Positions 1 through 6,945 of a stretch of DNA of 13,070 nucleotides are shown in pieces. The stretch covers positions 1 through 13,070 of the forward strand of contig CACYBV010000057.1 of NCBI GenBank assembly GCA_902772745.1, written 5' to 3'. A program made the translations under genes and the position numbers. Each line of letters opens with the position of its first letter. The first letter of the stretch is position 1. The notes under the pieces were generated by a model. That model made no database searches and was not told the origin of the DNA. It worked only from the letters and a program-made list of their open reading frames with translations. This stretch comes from an uncultured Eubacteriales bacterium. GTDB lineage: Bacteria > Bacillota > Clostridia > Lachnospirales > Lachnospiraceae.

Positions 1-1095
1 CGCTCTTCCGGAAGTCATCGTAATATCGACGCCTTCAAGATACAGGTCGTCGCCCTGCTGCACTTCCTCGAGCTCGATCCATGCGCCGTTTCCTTTCGCC
101 AGCTGCTTTTTCCAGGCGGTGTCGACACCGTTAGAGTATTCATCATCATCCACAGGATCGCCCGCAAGATGCACGGATTTCACAACGCCGTCGAACTGCA
201 GCCGGTCGCGCTGCGAGACACCCTGCGGGTTTGCGCCGTCATAGCCCGGAACGGTCCAGAAATCGGTGAAGTAGCCCGGGTCGGCGGCTTTCACGCCCGG
301 CATCAGCACAGGAAGGGCGCCCGGATCGATCTTGCCTTCAGCCTCAATAAACCAGGATTTCGGCTGGAAGCCCATCCGGCAGACCTCATGATATGCCGCT
401 TTCTCATAAGCATTCATGAATTCCTCGGGATCGCCCGAGCCGCCGGCGTCCAGAGCGTCGACGATATTTTTGAACTGATGGCGGAGCATGCGCTGTGCGA
501 ACACATGCAGCGCAATCGAGTTCGGAAGGGAAACCGGGCAGCCGATGACAAAGGGTGCCGCGCCGTCCCAGGCATCCGTGTTCTCAATGCAGGCCATCGA
601 CTTGTAGCCGCCGCCAGACCCCCCGTAAACATACCCGTAAGGACGGTCACAGCCGTAGAATTTCATCGCATATTCTCTGGAGTATTCGGCCGACATTGCA
701 GAAGCCTTCCAGGTCAGCGTCGGATCCGCCGCAGAGCCGAAAGCGAACTTCGAACCCATGTTGGTCTCGATAAAGTAGGCGCCGTGGACAAGCGCAAAGG
801 CGATGTTGTCGTCGCGGCCGCTTCGTTTCAGGCTGGCCAGTTCCTCATCCGGTCCCGGGAAGGGGCAGAGATACTGGAAGAAGTGTCCCTGATATTTTTC
901 TTTTTCGGGGAAGCAGAAGCTGAACTTGATCAGACGGTCCCGTTCCGGATCATTAAATCCGCCGTGTACATAGAAATACTTCACGGTGCCGCCGTTTTTG
1001 TCGTTCGGGTTCTGACGCTCCTCCCAGCGCTCGATATCGACATAAACGGTTTTATAGGTCGGGTCCTCTTTTGCGTGGTAAATGGTCTTGCCCAT
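1..1095 (-). CDS. Alpha/beta-hydrolase-fold protein, putative esterase (C-terminus cut by window edge)
   Basis: The leftward frame from ATG at 1095 is open for 365 codons to the left edge, so the C-terminus is missing. The start follows a clear AGGAGG at 1103-1108. The protein begins MGKTIYHAKEDP and has no signal peptide, so it is probably cytoplasmic. The key motif is YVYGGSGGGYKS, a GxSxG-type nucleophile elbow with candidate catalytic Ser160, preceded by a beta-strand-like stretch and followed by a helix, as in alpha/beta hydrolases. A conserved-looking YFYVHGGFN lies near residues 40-48, and GGSGD follows near residue 220. The acid and histidine of a triad cannot be assigned; the histidine may lie in the missing part. 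I do not recognise a named family: it lacks the GCSTGG elbow of tannase/feruloyl esterases. In a rhamnoside locus an esterase role (acyl, acetyl or phenolic ester removal) is a reasonable inference, not shown. It has its own promoter and a long leader, and shares an upstream motif with the GH78 and importer operons. Confidence 0.75.
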   Translation of the reverse strand, partial: MGKTIYHAKEDPTYKTVYVDIERWEERQNPNDKNGGTVKYFYVHGGFNDPERDRLIKFSFCFPEKEKYQGHFFQYLCPFPGPDEELASLKRSGRDDNIAFALVHGAYFIETNMGSKFAFGSAADPTLTWKASAMSAEYSREYAMKFYGCDRPYGYVYGGSGGGYKSMACIENTDAWDGAAPFVIGCPVSLPNSIALHVFAQRMLRHQFKNIVDALDAGGSGDPEEFMNAYEKAAYHEVCRMGFQPKSWFIEAEGKIDPGALPVLMPGVKAADPGYFTDFWTVPGYDGANPQGVSQRDRLQFDGVVKSVHLAGDPVDDDEYSNGVDTAWKKQLAKGNGAWIELEEVQQGDDLYLEGVDITMTSGRA

Positions 1096-1363
1096 CGTGT
1101 TTTCCTCCTGTGGATATATTGTTTTCTCTTCTGTCATCCCTGGTCCGCACGCGTTTATTTTGTAAACAAGGAAGCGACTACAATTACATTGTGTCATTCC
1201 GGCCGGGGGCTGAAGGCCGGAGCGGAAAAATCCGTGCGGGGGGCTGCTGGATGGATAGGATCTCCCCCGGCTCGCTACGCGCCCGGGATGGCAAAACGTG
1301 AAAGTATGAAGCCTCGGACCTGTTTCGGTCCATACCTGCTCCCCGTATCCTTTACTTACAGGA
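1096..1363 (-). other. Long GC-rich structured leader of the alpha/beta hydrolase
   Basis: This 268-base stretch has no convincing gene. It contains several perfect inverted repeats: TCCGGCC/GGCCGGA (1198-1204 with 1215-1221, loop 10), GGACC/GGTCC (1316-1320 with 1327-1331, loop 6), CGGA/TCCG around 1223-1234, and a CCCGG/CCGGG pair around 1264-1289 flanking CTCGCTACGCGC. None is followed by a clear U-run in the direction of transcription. I recognise no known riboswitch. It may be a regulatory leader or a small repetitive GC-rich insertion. Confidence 0.4.
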
Positions 1364-1392
1364 ATTATACGGACCGGCAATTATCCCCACAA
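1364..1392 (-). promoter_or_regulatory. Sigma-70-type promoter for the alpha/beta hydrolase
   Basis: On the minus strand TTGTGG (1392-1387) is followed after exactly 17 bp by a perfect TATAAT (1369-1364). Transcription would start near 1357 and leave a leader of about 260 nt before the ATG at 1095. The shared motif AATTGTCGGATTT lies just upstream, with 8 bp between TGTCGGA and the -35, a geometry suited to an activator contacting RNA polymerase. Confidence 0.6.
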
Positions 1393-1397
1393 GCCAC

Positions 1398-1410
1398 AAA
1401 TCCGACAATT
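1398..1410 (-). promoter_or_regulatory. Candidate AraC-family operator upstream of the hydrolase promoter
   Basis: The plus-strand 13-mer AAATCCGACAATT (minus: AATTGTCGGATTT) is identical to 4609-4621 upstream of the GH78 gene. It sits immediately upstream of the predicted -35, in the same orientation to transcription as at GH78. The core TGTCGGA is 31 bp from the -10. No good second copy is visible 21 bp further upstream. Assignment to the AraC-family regulator at 9443 is inferred from the local context. Confidence 0.5.
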
Positions 1411-1413
1411 CTA

Positions 1414-1656
1414 TCACAGATTTCCAATTTTACGGAATTCACAGGAACGGAAAGAGCGCATGAACAGGCAGGACAGCTGCCCGACACCGTTAGAGAAGGC
1501 CTGCGCCATATGCTCCATCGTTCCCGGGGGAAGCATATTCTCCGGGAAAGCAAACATACCGACGACCTGCGCCAGCTTCTCTTTAAGGCTCAGCTTCAAT
1601 AAAAGATCCTCTGCCCGCTCCTCCGGGCTTAAGGACGGATCAAGTTATTTTTCCAT
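1414..1656 (-). pseudogene. GH3 beta-glucosidase-type gene, N-terminal remnant
   Basis: A strong AGGAGGAG ribosome binding site (about 1667-1674) precedes ATG at 1656. The frame reads MEK, then a TAA stop at 1647-1645, then continues LDPSLSPEERAEDLLLKLS and LKEKLAQVVGMF, ending near NGVGQLSCLFMRS. This is the typical start of family 3 glycoside hydrolases, in which the stop position is usually a tyrosine (YLDPSLSPEERA-like). The remainder of a 700-900-residue enzyme is absent, and the frame closes with TGA TAG at about 1414-1411. The gene is therefore broken twice: an early nonsense codon and loss of more than 90 percent of the coding sequence. It lies 57 bp downstream of the GH78 stop with no terminator between them, so it was probably the second gene of that operon. 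A functional short peptide is unlikely. Confidence 0.8.
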
Positions 1657-1713
1657 ATAATAATTTCTCCTCCTGAATCTTTCCTGTCTTGCGGAACCGT
1701 GAAGGCAGACTCC

Positions 1714-4494
1714 TTACTCTACCTCCCGAAGCGCCTGATCCAGACCATCCAGCATCTCGGTGTTTACCCTCTGTGTATGTTCCGCAAGGTCCCGAAGCGA
1801 CGAATTCCTGTACTGGTTCGGAATCTCCGTAAATCCCGGCGCGATCTTCGAAAGAAGCTCCCTCACGCCTTTGCTTGCAAGAAGCTCCCGGACCGGGGTA
1901 TAGGTGCTGTAAATCTTCCGAAGCGGTTTCGTGGTTTCGTAAGTCACTGCATACTTCCCGGGGCCGACCTGGCAGACGCCCTGATCCGTATGCGCGAAGA
2001 GCACGTTATTGTCCTCTGAGAATAGTTTTTCCGGCGCAAAGGGCAGCCTTACTTCCGCCGTGCATCCGAAGGGAACCGTGAGCGAGACCTCGAGATGCGT
2101 ATCATCGAGCGCTTTCCAGTGGCTCTCCCATTTTCCCGCGGGCGAATCATATGAGACGTCCGCGAATCCGAGCTTTTTCAGCGGATTCGGCGCAAAGATG
2201 ACCTTCCTGTAGCCCGGGACCGACGGATCCCGCCGCAGCCCTGCGGCTCTTTCGTAGATCCACTGCACAATCGCGCCGTAGCTGTAATGGTTGAAACTGT
2301 TCATGCCGGTCGAACTGACGGAGCCGTCCGGAAGCATCGAATTCCAGCGCTCCCAGATCGTCGTCGCGCCGAGATTGACTTCGTAGAGCCAGCCCGGGAA
2401 TTCCTCGTTGAAAAGAAGTTCGTAGGCCATATCCGACTCTCCGATTTCGGTCAGCGTTTCCGCAAGGAGCGGCGTTCCGATAAAGCCGGTCTGAAGCTTT
2501 CCGCCGTTTCTCTTCAGCTTGTTCATCAGCTCCGTCCCCATGCGCCGGGGATCCGTTCCGAGCCCGTGACGGAGCGCGAGAAGGTATCCGGTCTGCGTGT
2601 CGATCGTCGCACGTCCCGATGGCGCGAAGAAGTCGTAATTGATGTAATCAAGGATTTTCTGCGCGAGCTTCCCGTAATATTCAGCGTCCTCTTCCTTTCC
2701 GAGGAGCTTCGCGGTCTTTTCGACAATCCGTGTGCTGTAAAGGTAGTAGACTGAAGCGCAGTATTCGTCGGAGGTGCCGCCCTTTACGGAATCGACGCCG
2801 CCGTCGCCGTCGAGAGCGAGCCAGTCGCCGTAGTGGAATTTCTTAATGTACGCATGGTCCTGCTCCTCCGCACGCCTCATGAAGTCCACCCAGGATTTCA
2901 TCGCCGGGTAATGCAGCTCAAGGATCGATGGATCGCCGGTGTATTCGTACAGGTTCCAGGGAATAATCGTCGTCGCGTCGCCCCAGGCGCAGGTACCGCC
3001 GTTGTAGACGCCGAAAGCAGGGATAACATCCGGTACGCCGCCCTCATGCGCCGCCTGTTCCGTCGCCATATCATAGAGATATTTGTGGTAAAATGCATAG
3101 GCGTCGGACTGCAGCAGCGCAGTCGGCGAGAAGACCTCCGCATCGCCGGTCCAGCCCATGCGCTCGTCGCGCTGCGGGCAGTCGGTCGGGACATCGATGA
3201 AATTGCCTCTCTTGCCCCATTCCGCATTCAGGATCAGGCGGTTGATCTTCTCCTGTCCGGTCACAAGGGAGCCGATCTCATCCATATCGGAGTACATCAC
3301 AAGCGCTGTAATGTCTTCCTTTTGAAGCTCCGGAACGCCCGCAACTTTAATGAAGCGGCATCCGTAGAAGGTGAATTCGGGCTGCAGGATCATGTCCGAT
3401 CCGTCCGAAATATAAATATATTCCGCCTTTGCGGTTCTTAAATTATCGTTGTAGAAGCAGCCCTGCTGCAGGACTTCGCCGACCTGTACATGGACGGTTT
3501 CACCCTTCTTCACCCCGTGGACATGCAGGCGGAAGGACCCGCCGTAGTTCTGTCCGATGTCAAAGATCTTTTCGTCCTTCGGGGATGTGATCAGCGCCTG
3601 TGCCGGAAGCTCTTCGCGGATTACGACCGGGATCGAGAGACGGTCGGAAAGCGCGCCCTTCGGCGGATCGGTGAGTTTCGCTTTTTCCGCAGGCATCGCG
3701 GGCAGCCTATCGTCCCGGTGCTCGCCGTCGTAGATATTGGAGAAGGTCACATTGGAGCGCGTGACATCCCAGGATTCATCCGTCCCGATAACCAGTTCCG
3801 TCCCGTCTTGATATAAGATCCGAAGCTCTGCGCAGAGCTTCATCTCCGAGCCGTAATAAGGAAGGTTGGAAGGCGTAAAGCCGAAACGCCCGTTGTACCA
3901 GCCGTTTCCAAGCGCGGCTGAGAGTTCATTTTCACCTGAAACCAGCTGCTCCGTCACATCAAAGGTTATGGCCTGAACCCAGGCGTCGTAGTTGTTGCAG
4001 TAGGGGGTCAGGTATTCCTGTCCGATCCGCGCGCCGTTCAGCTTTGCGTCGAACATTCCGAGGCCGGAGATATAGAGCCTGGCTTTTTCGACCTGCTTAT
4101 CAACCGAAAACTTCTTTCTGAAAACCGGATGGCGCTCCCGGTCTTTTTCCTGCGAATCCGAATGGATCCACTTTCCCTCCCAGGGCTCGTCCATCTTTCC
4201 GGTCTCAAAGAACTGTTCCCCGGACTCCAGTTCCTCTCCCGCATCCGTCCGGACGGTCACCGTCCAGGTATAGCGCGTCCGCGGCCGGAACTCCAGATCC
4301 AGCGGGACAGCGAGGCTGTCATGCACCGAAAAACCGGTGTCATAAAGCACTTCGCCGCAGCATTTCACGACGATGCGGCTCTCCGTCTCCCTGCTTCCTC
4401 TGCTGTCTTCCGTCACCCAGTGGAATACCGGCGTTCCGATCCGGTATCCGAGCGGATTTTCAAGGTGATTCACCTGACATTTTCTGATAATCAT
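1714..4494 (-). CDS. GH78 alpha-L-rhamnosidase, intracellular
   Basis: This complete 926-residue protein hydrolyses terminal alpha-L-rhamnose from oligosaccharides or glycosides with inversion. The order is typical of GH78: an N-terminal beta domain (about 1-110), a jelly-roll carbohydrate-binding region (about 120-290), a beta-sandwich domain (about 300-410), an (alpha/alpha)6 catalytic barrel (about 415-755) and a C-terminal beta domain (about 760-860). The signature DCPQRDERMGWTGDA spans 438-452; by family knowledge E444 is the expected general acid, D451 is a conserved active-site acid, and E715 in TIWERW is the expected base. There is no signal peptide, so it should act in the cytoplasm on imported oligosaccharides. 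A charged, probably helical tail (about 862-926) extends beyond the C-terminal domain. The start follows AGGAAAGG (about 4503-4510), preceded by a hairpin. Its upstream region carries the shared 21-bp-spaced motif. Family assignment is firm; substrate is not known. Confidence 0.95.
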   Translation of the reverse strand: MIIRKCQVNHLENPLGYRIGTPVFHWVTEDSRGSRETESRIVVKCCGEVLYDTGFSVHDSLAVPLDLEFRPRTRYTWTVTVRTDAGEELESGEQFFETGKMDEPWEGKWIHSDSQEKDRERHPVFRKKFSVDKQVEKARLYISGLGMFDAKLNGARIGQEYLTPYCNNYDAWVQAITFDVTEQLVSGENELSAALGNGWYNGRFGFTPSNLPYYGSEMKLCAELRILYQDGTELVIGTDESWDVTRSNVTFSNIYDGEHRDDRLPAMPAEKAKLTDPPKGALSDRLSIPVVIREELPAQALITSPKDEKIFDIGQNYGGSFRLHVHGVKKGETVHVQVGEVLQQGCFYNDNLRTAKAEYIYISDGSDMILQPEFTFYGCRFIKVAGVPELQKEDITALVMYSDMDEIGSLVTGQEKINRLILNAEWGKRGNFIDVPTDCPQRDERMGWTGDAEVFSPTALLQSDAYAFYHKYLYDMATEQAAHEGGVPDVIPAFGVYNGGTCAWGDATTIIPWNLYEYTGDPSILELHYPAMKSWVDFMRRAEEQDHAYIKKFHYGDWLALDGDGGVDSVKGGTSDEYCASVYYLYSTRIVEKTAKLLGKEEDAEYYGKLAQKILDYINYDFFAPSGRATIDTQTGYLLALRHGLGTDPRRMGTELMNKLKRNGGKLQTGFIGTPLLAETLTEIGESDMAYELLFNEEFPGWLYEVNLGATTIWERWNSMLPDGSVSSTGMNSFNHYSYGAIVQWIYERAAGLRRDPSVPGYRKVIFAPNPLKKLGFADVSYDSPAGKWESHWKALDDTHLEVSLTVPFGCTAEVRLPFAPEKLFSEDNNVLFAHTDQGVCQVGPGKYAVTYETTKPLRKIYSTYTPVRELLASKGVRELLSKIAPGFTEIPNQYRNSSLRDLAEHTQRVNTEMLDGLDQALREVE

Positions 4495-4510
4495 AGCTTT
4501 TTCCTTTCCT

Positions 4511-4531
4511 CACGCCGTCCCGGGCGGCATG
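4511..4531 (-). other. Hairpin in the GH78 5' UTR next to the ribosome binding site
   Basis: The transcript reads CAUGCCG, CCCGGGA, CGGCGUG, a 7-bp stem (one G-U pair) with a 7-nt loop, directly followed by AGGAAAGG. It could affect ribosome access or mRNA stability. The importer operon has a similarly placed 5-bp hairpin. Confidence 0.4.
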
Positions 4532-4554
4532 ATACACGGCTTCCATTTTTTAAC

Positions 4555-4580
4555 AGCATAACACATCTTCCCGCGCCAGA
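4555..4580 (-). promoter_or_regulatory. Promoter of the GH78 gene (extended -10, weak -35)
   Basis: The minus strand shows TGTTATGCT, an extended -10 (TATGCT at 4560-4555 with TG at 4563-4562). The hexamer 17 bp upstream is TTTTCT, a poor -35, as expected for an activator-dependent promoter. The proximal TGTCGGA copy ends 30 bp upstream of the -10. This is the only convincing promoter in the 138 bp between the GH78 gene and the upstream stub. Confidence 0.5.
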
Positions 4581-4590
4581 AAAGTAAAAA

Positions 4591-4621
4591 TCCGACAAAA
4601 ACCGGCAGAAATCCGACAATT
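4591..4621 (-). promoter_or_regulatory. Tandem candidate AraC-family operator, 21-bp repeat
   Basis: TCCGACA occurs at 4591-4597 and again at 4612-4618 on the plus strand (TGTCGGATTT twice on the transcribed strand), exactly 21 bp apart, the common half-site period of AraC-family proteins. The distal copy lies in AAATCCGACAATT, identical to the copy at 1398-1410. The proximal copy sits 7 bp from the weak -35, suggesting direct activation. Confidence 0.6.
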
Positions 4622-4632
4622 TTCCGTTCCGG

Positions 4633-4902
4633 TCATTTCTCCCGGAGTCCTTCACGCATCTTCTCCGGGGTCTCCTCCGTAATCGGATACCGCAGAAGGA
4701 TCAGAAAGGCAGCAATCAGGCTGAGCACAAAGGGAATCAGTCCCATGATCACAGTCATGCCGGCGTTGAAAAAACGAACACGCTGTTCCTCTTTCGATAC
4801 TTCACAGTTTTCATGAATCACCGGAAGAGGCATAAAGCCGCATCCCGGGACTTCGGGCATTCGTAAAATCTCCGTACACCGGCTTACGTCGATTTTCCTC
4901 AT
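4633..4902 (-). pseudogene. GPH (MelB-type) sugar:cation symporter, C-terminal remnant
   Basis: An 89-codon frame contains one transmembrane helix (about residues 48-71, MTVIMGLIPFVLSLIAAFLI) followed by LLRYPITEETPEKMREGL. This matches the last helix and the YPLTE-type cytoplasmic end of glycoside-pentoside-hexuronide symporters, normally about 450-500 residues with 12 helices. The other 11 helices are missing. The ATG at 4902 has no ribosome binding site, and the first 30 or so residues resemble no transporter sequence, except that the stretch just before the helix (SKEEQRVRFF) could align with the loop preceding helix 12. I read it as a decayed stub left between the importer operon and the GH78 gene. 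A genuine 89-residue single-span membrane protein cannot be fully excluded. Confidence 0.6.
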
Positions 4903-4920
4903 TGTGAGCTGTAATATAAC

Positions 4921-4948
4921 ATCCGCACCGGACGATGCCGGTGCGGAT
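4921..4948 (-). terminator. Hairpin ending the importer operon
   Basis: ATCCGCACCGG (4921-4931) and CCGGTGCGGAT (4938-4948) form a perfect 11-bp stem with a 6-nt loop, 26 bp after the solute-binding protein stop codon. In the leftward transcript it is followed by GUUAUAUU, a weak U-tract, so termination may be partial; the stem may also protect the mRNA 3' end. Confidence 0.65.
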
Positions 4949-4974
4949 ATTAAAGGTATGATTCAGGCCTCTCT

Positions 4975-6888
4975 TTATTCGTTGATGATTCCGTTCAGAT
5001 CGTCGCAGTAGCTCTGTACATCATAGCTGTCGATCGTTTCGCAGAACTCTTCCCACGCGGCGTCATCATGAATGTCCAGCTCACCGGTGATGAATTCCGG
5101 AACAACCTGAGCACAGTAGGTGGAAACATTGTTGTATACTTCTGCGAAGTTGCTGCTCTGATCCGGCGTCAGCTGGGCGGTAATCTCTCCGCCGATGCCG
5201 GCCTTGGTTGCGTCGTACATGCGGTAAAGCGCCATCTGCTCCGCATAGTAGGGCAGGTATTTCCGGTTAAATCTGGTTTCCTCCGTCAGTCCGGCAAAAC
5301 GAACCAGACCGCAGGCGCCGCCGATTTCGTTCGGGTCATTCGGATAGTAAACCGGATTCTTTTCGAACTCGCCCTTGTCGTTTTTCCAGTATGCGCCGTC
5401 TTCAAGGCCCATCTTGGAATAGGCATCATATGCCTTCGGGGCGATCGTCTTTGCTTCCTCAACCTGTTCCTTCGTCAAACCGAAGGTAAGCTCCAGCGCG
5501 CCGCCGTCGACATCATAGAAATGATCCAGGAAGGTGAACAGCGCGGGAAGATCCTTGTCCGCCGCCTTGTCGCTCACAACCCACTGCGCACCCATCAGGC
5601 CGCCGGCATAATACAGGAAAGGTTCAAATCCCTGAACGGATTCGTCGCCGTAAACATCGTTGATCGGAGTCGGCGCAGCGAATACGCACATATCTTTCAT
5701 CCACGGAACGTCCGCATTTGCCAATGCATTTCCAAGCTGAGAAGTCAGGCCGTACCAGGCGCCGACTTTTCCGGAATACACAGACGCTGTGTCGATAACA
5801 AAGAACATTTCGCCTGCACGCTCGAAGAAGTCTTTATTGACCCAGCCCTTCTGATACCAGTTGTTCATCATCTCGAGGTAGCTGCGGAAGCCGTCCTTGG
5901 TTCCGCCGTAAACAACTTCATTGCTCTCAGGATCAATATACCAGGTGTTCGCAGCGCCGAAGCCGGATTCCATATCGCCGCCGGCTCCGTTCTCACCCGA
6001 AGAAGCCAGCTGATAAGCATAGCCGTCTTCGATGCCTTCGCCTGCAAGCGCTTTTTCAAAGATCTCCAGCATCCATTCCCAGTCGCTGACGGTCTTCGGA
6101 TAAGTTTCTCCGGAAGGGAATACCACGTCGTCCGTGTAGTTGCCGTCTTCATCCCATGCACCGGTGAAAGCTTCTCCGGTCTCGGGATTGGTTCCGTACT
6201 TCACGATCCAGTCTCTGCGGTACAGCATGCCGCCCCAGGCGCCGGGCAGCTGTTCATCCAGACGATAGATGCAGAGATACCGGCGTTCGCCGTCAACATA
6301 GGTGGTTTCACGGCCGGCGTACTGCGGATGGCGCTCAAAGAAGGCGCGGTAGTTCGGCATATACTTCATGACATAGTCGGTAATGTCGAGGATCATGCCG
6401 TCTTCGTACATCTCGGCAGCGCTCATGCTCATAATCTGAATGTTCATAAGGTCCGGATATTCGCCGGTAGATGCCAGAGTATTGGCATAGTCGCTTTCAG
6501 ATCCCGCCGGCGGCGTCCATACATCGATGTTCACCTTACGGGTATTGCCGTTGCCGTCCGGATCCCATTCTTTGGCCATGTTGTACTGAAGAACCGGCGC
6601 ATCCTCATATTCCGAAAACAAGTTCGTGCTGATTCCGTTGGAAATCATTGCTGTAAAATCCGTGGACTTTCCGAAGAATTCATCGCCTTCCACATCTTCC
6701 GCGCTGACTTCTTCCAGCGTCGTTTCGGGTGCTTTTGTGGTCGCTTCTTCCTGACCATCCGCTTTGGTTTCGCCCTCTGTTACAGGAGCTTCAGTATCCT
6801 TACTGTCCTCTGCCTCGGTCTTTGTACATGCTGCAAGCGAGAACGCCATTACCAGCGCAAGCAGCAGTGCAAGCCATCTTTTCTTCAT
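4975..6888 (-). CDS. Extracellular solute-binding lipoprotein of a sugar ABC importer
   Basis: This is the predicted carbohydrate-binding component of the importer, 637 residues, anchored outside the membrane. The N-terminus MKKRWLALLLALVMAFSLAAC is a lipoprotein signal peptide with lipobox LAAC, so Cys21 is lipidated. An acidic Thr/Glu-rich linker follows (about 22-70). The rest has the character of the long LplA/YtcQ-like family 1 solute-binding proteins that accompany LplB/LplC permeases. The start at 6888 is preferred over the in-frame ATG at 6924 because AGGAGGA (about 6895-6901) precedes it and the signal peptide begins there. It is the last gene of the operon, 57 bp after the second permease, with its own strong ribosome binding site, consistent with higher expression. 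The ligand cannot be read from sequence; the GH78 context suggests a rhamnose-containing oligosaccharide. Confidence 0.92.
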   Translation of the reverse strand: MKKRWLALLLALVMAFSLAACTKTEAEDSKDTEAPVTEGETKADGQEEATTKAPETTLEEVSAEDVEGDEFFGKSTDFTAMISNGISTNLFSEYEDAPVLQYNMAKEWDPDGNGNTRKVNIDVWTPPAGSESDYANTLASTGEYPDLMNIQIMSMSAAEMYEDGMILDITDYVMKYMPNYRAFFERHPQYAGRETTYVDGERRYLCIYRLDEQLPGAWGGMLYRRDWIVKYGTNPETGEAFTGAWDEDGNYTDDVVFPSGETYPKTVSDWEWMLEIFEKALAGEGIEDGYAYQLASSGENGAGGDMESGFGAANTWYIDPESNEVVYGGTKDGFRSYLEMMNNWYQKGWVNKDFFERAGEMFFVIDTASVYSGKVGAWYGLTSQLGNALANADVPWMKDMCVFAAPTPINDVYGDESVQGFEPFLYYAGGLMGAQWVVSDKAADKDLPALFTFLDHFYDVDGGALELTFGLTKEQVEEAKTIAPKAYDAYSKMGLEDGAYWKNDKGEFEKNPVYYPNDPNEIGGACGLVRFAGLTEETRFNRKYLPYYAEQMALYRMYDATKAGIGGEITAQLTPDQSSNFAEVYNNVSTYCAQVVPEFITGELDIHDDAAWEEFCETIDSYDVQSYCDDLNGIINE

Positions 6889-6945
6889 AATTTTTCCTCC
6901 TAAAATTTTTATGTTTGCAGACATATCCGTCTGAGAAACATCATA

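Noticed and set aside
169..1602. A 477-codon plus-strand open frame across the hydrolase, its leader and the GH3 remnant.
   Set aside because: It is low-quality, Arg/Val-rich sequence with no domain, spans a promoter and a pseudogene on the other strand, and lacks a ribosome binding site.
5068..6903. A 611-codon plus-strand open frame lying opposite the solute-binding protein gene.
   Set aside because: The minus strand encodes a clear lipoprotein with ribosome binding site and lipobox; the antisense frame has no recognisable domain and is expected from the biased third-position composition of the real gene.
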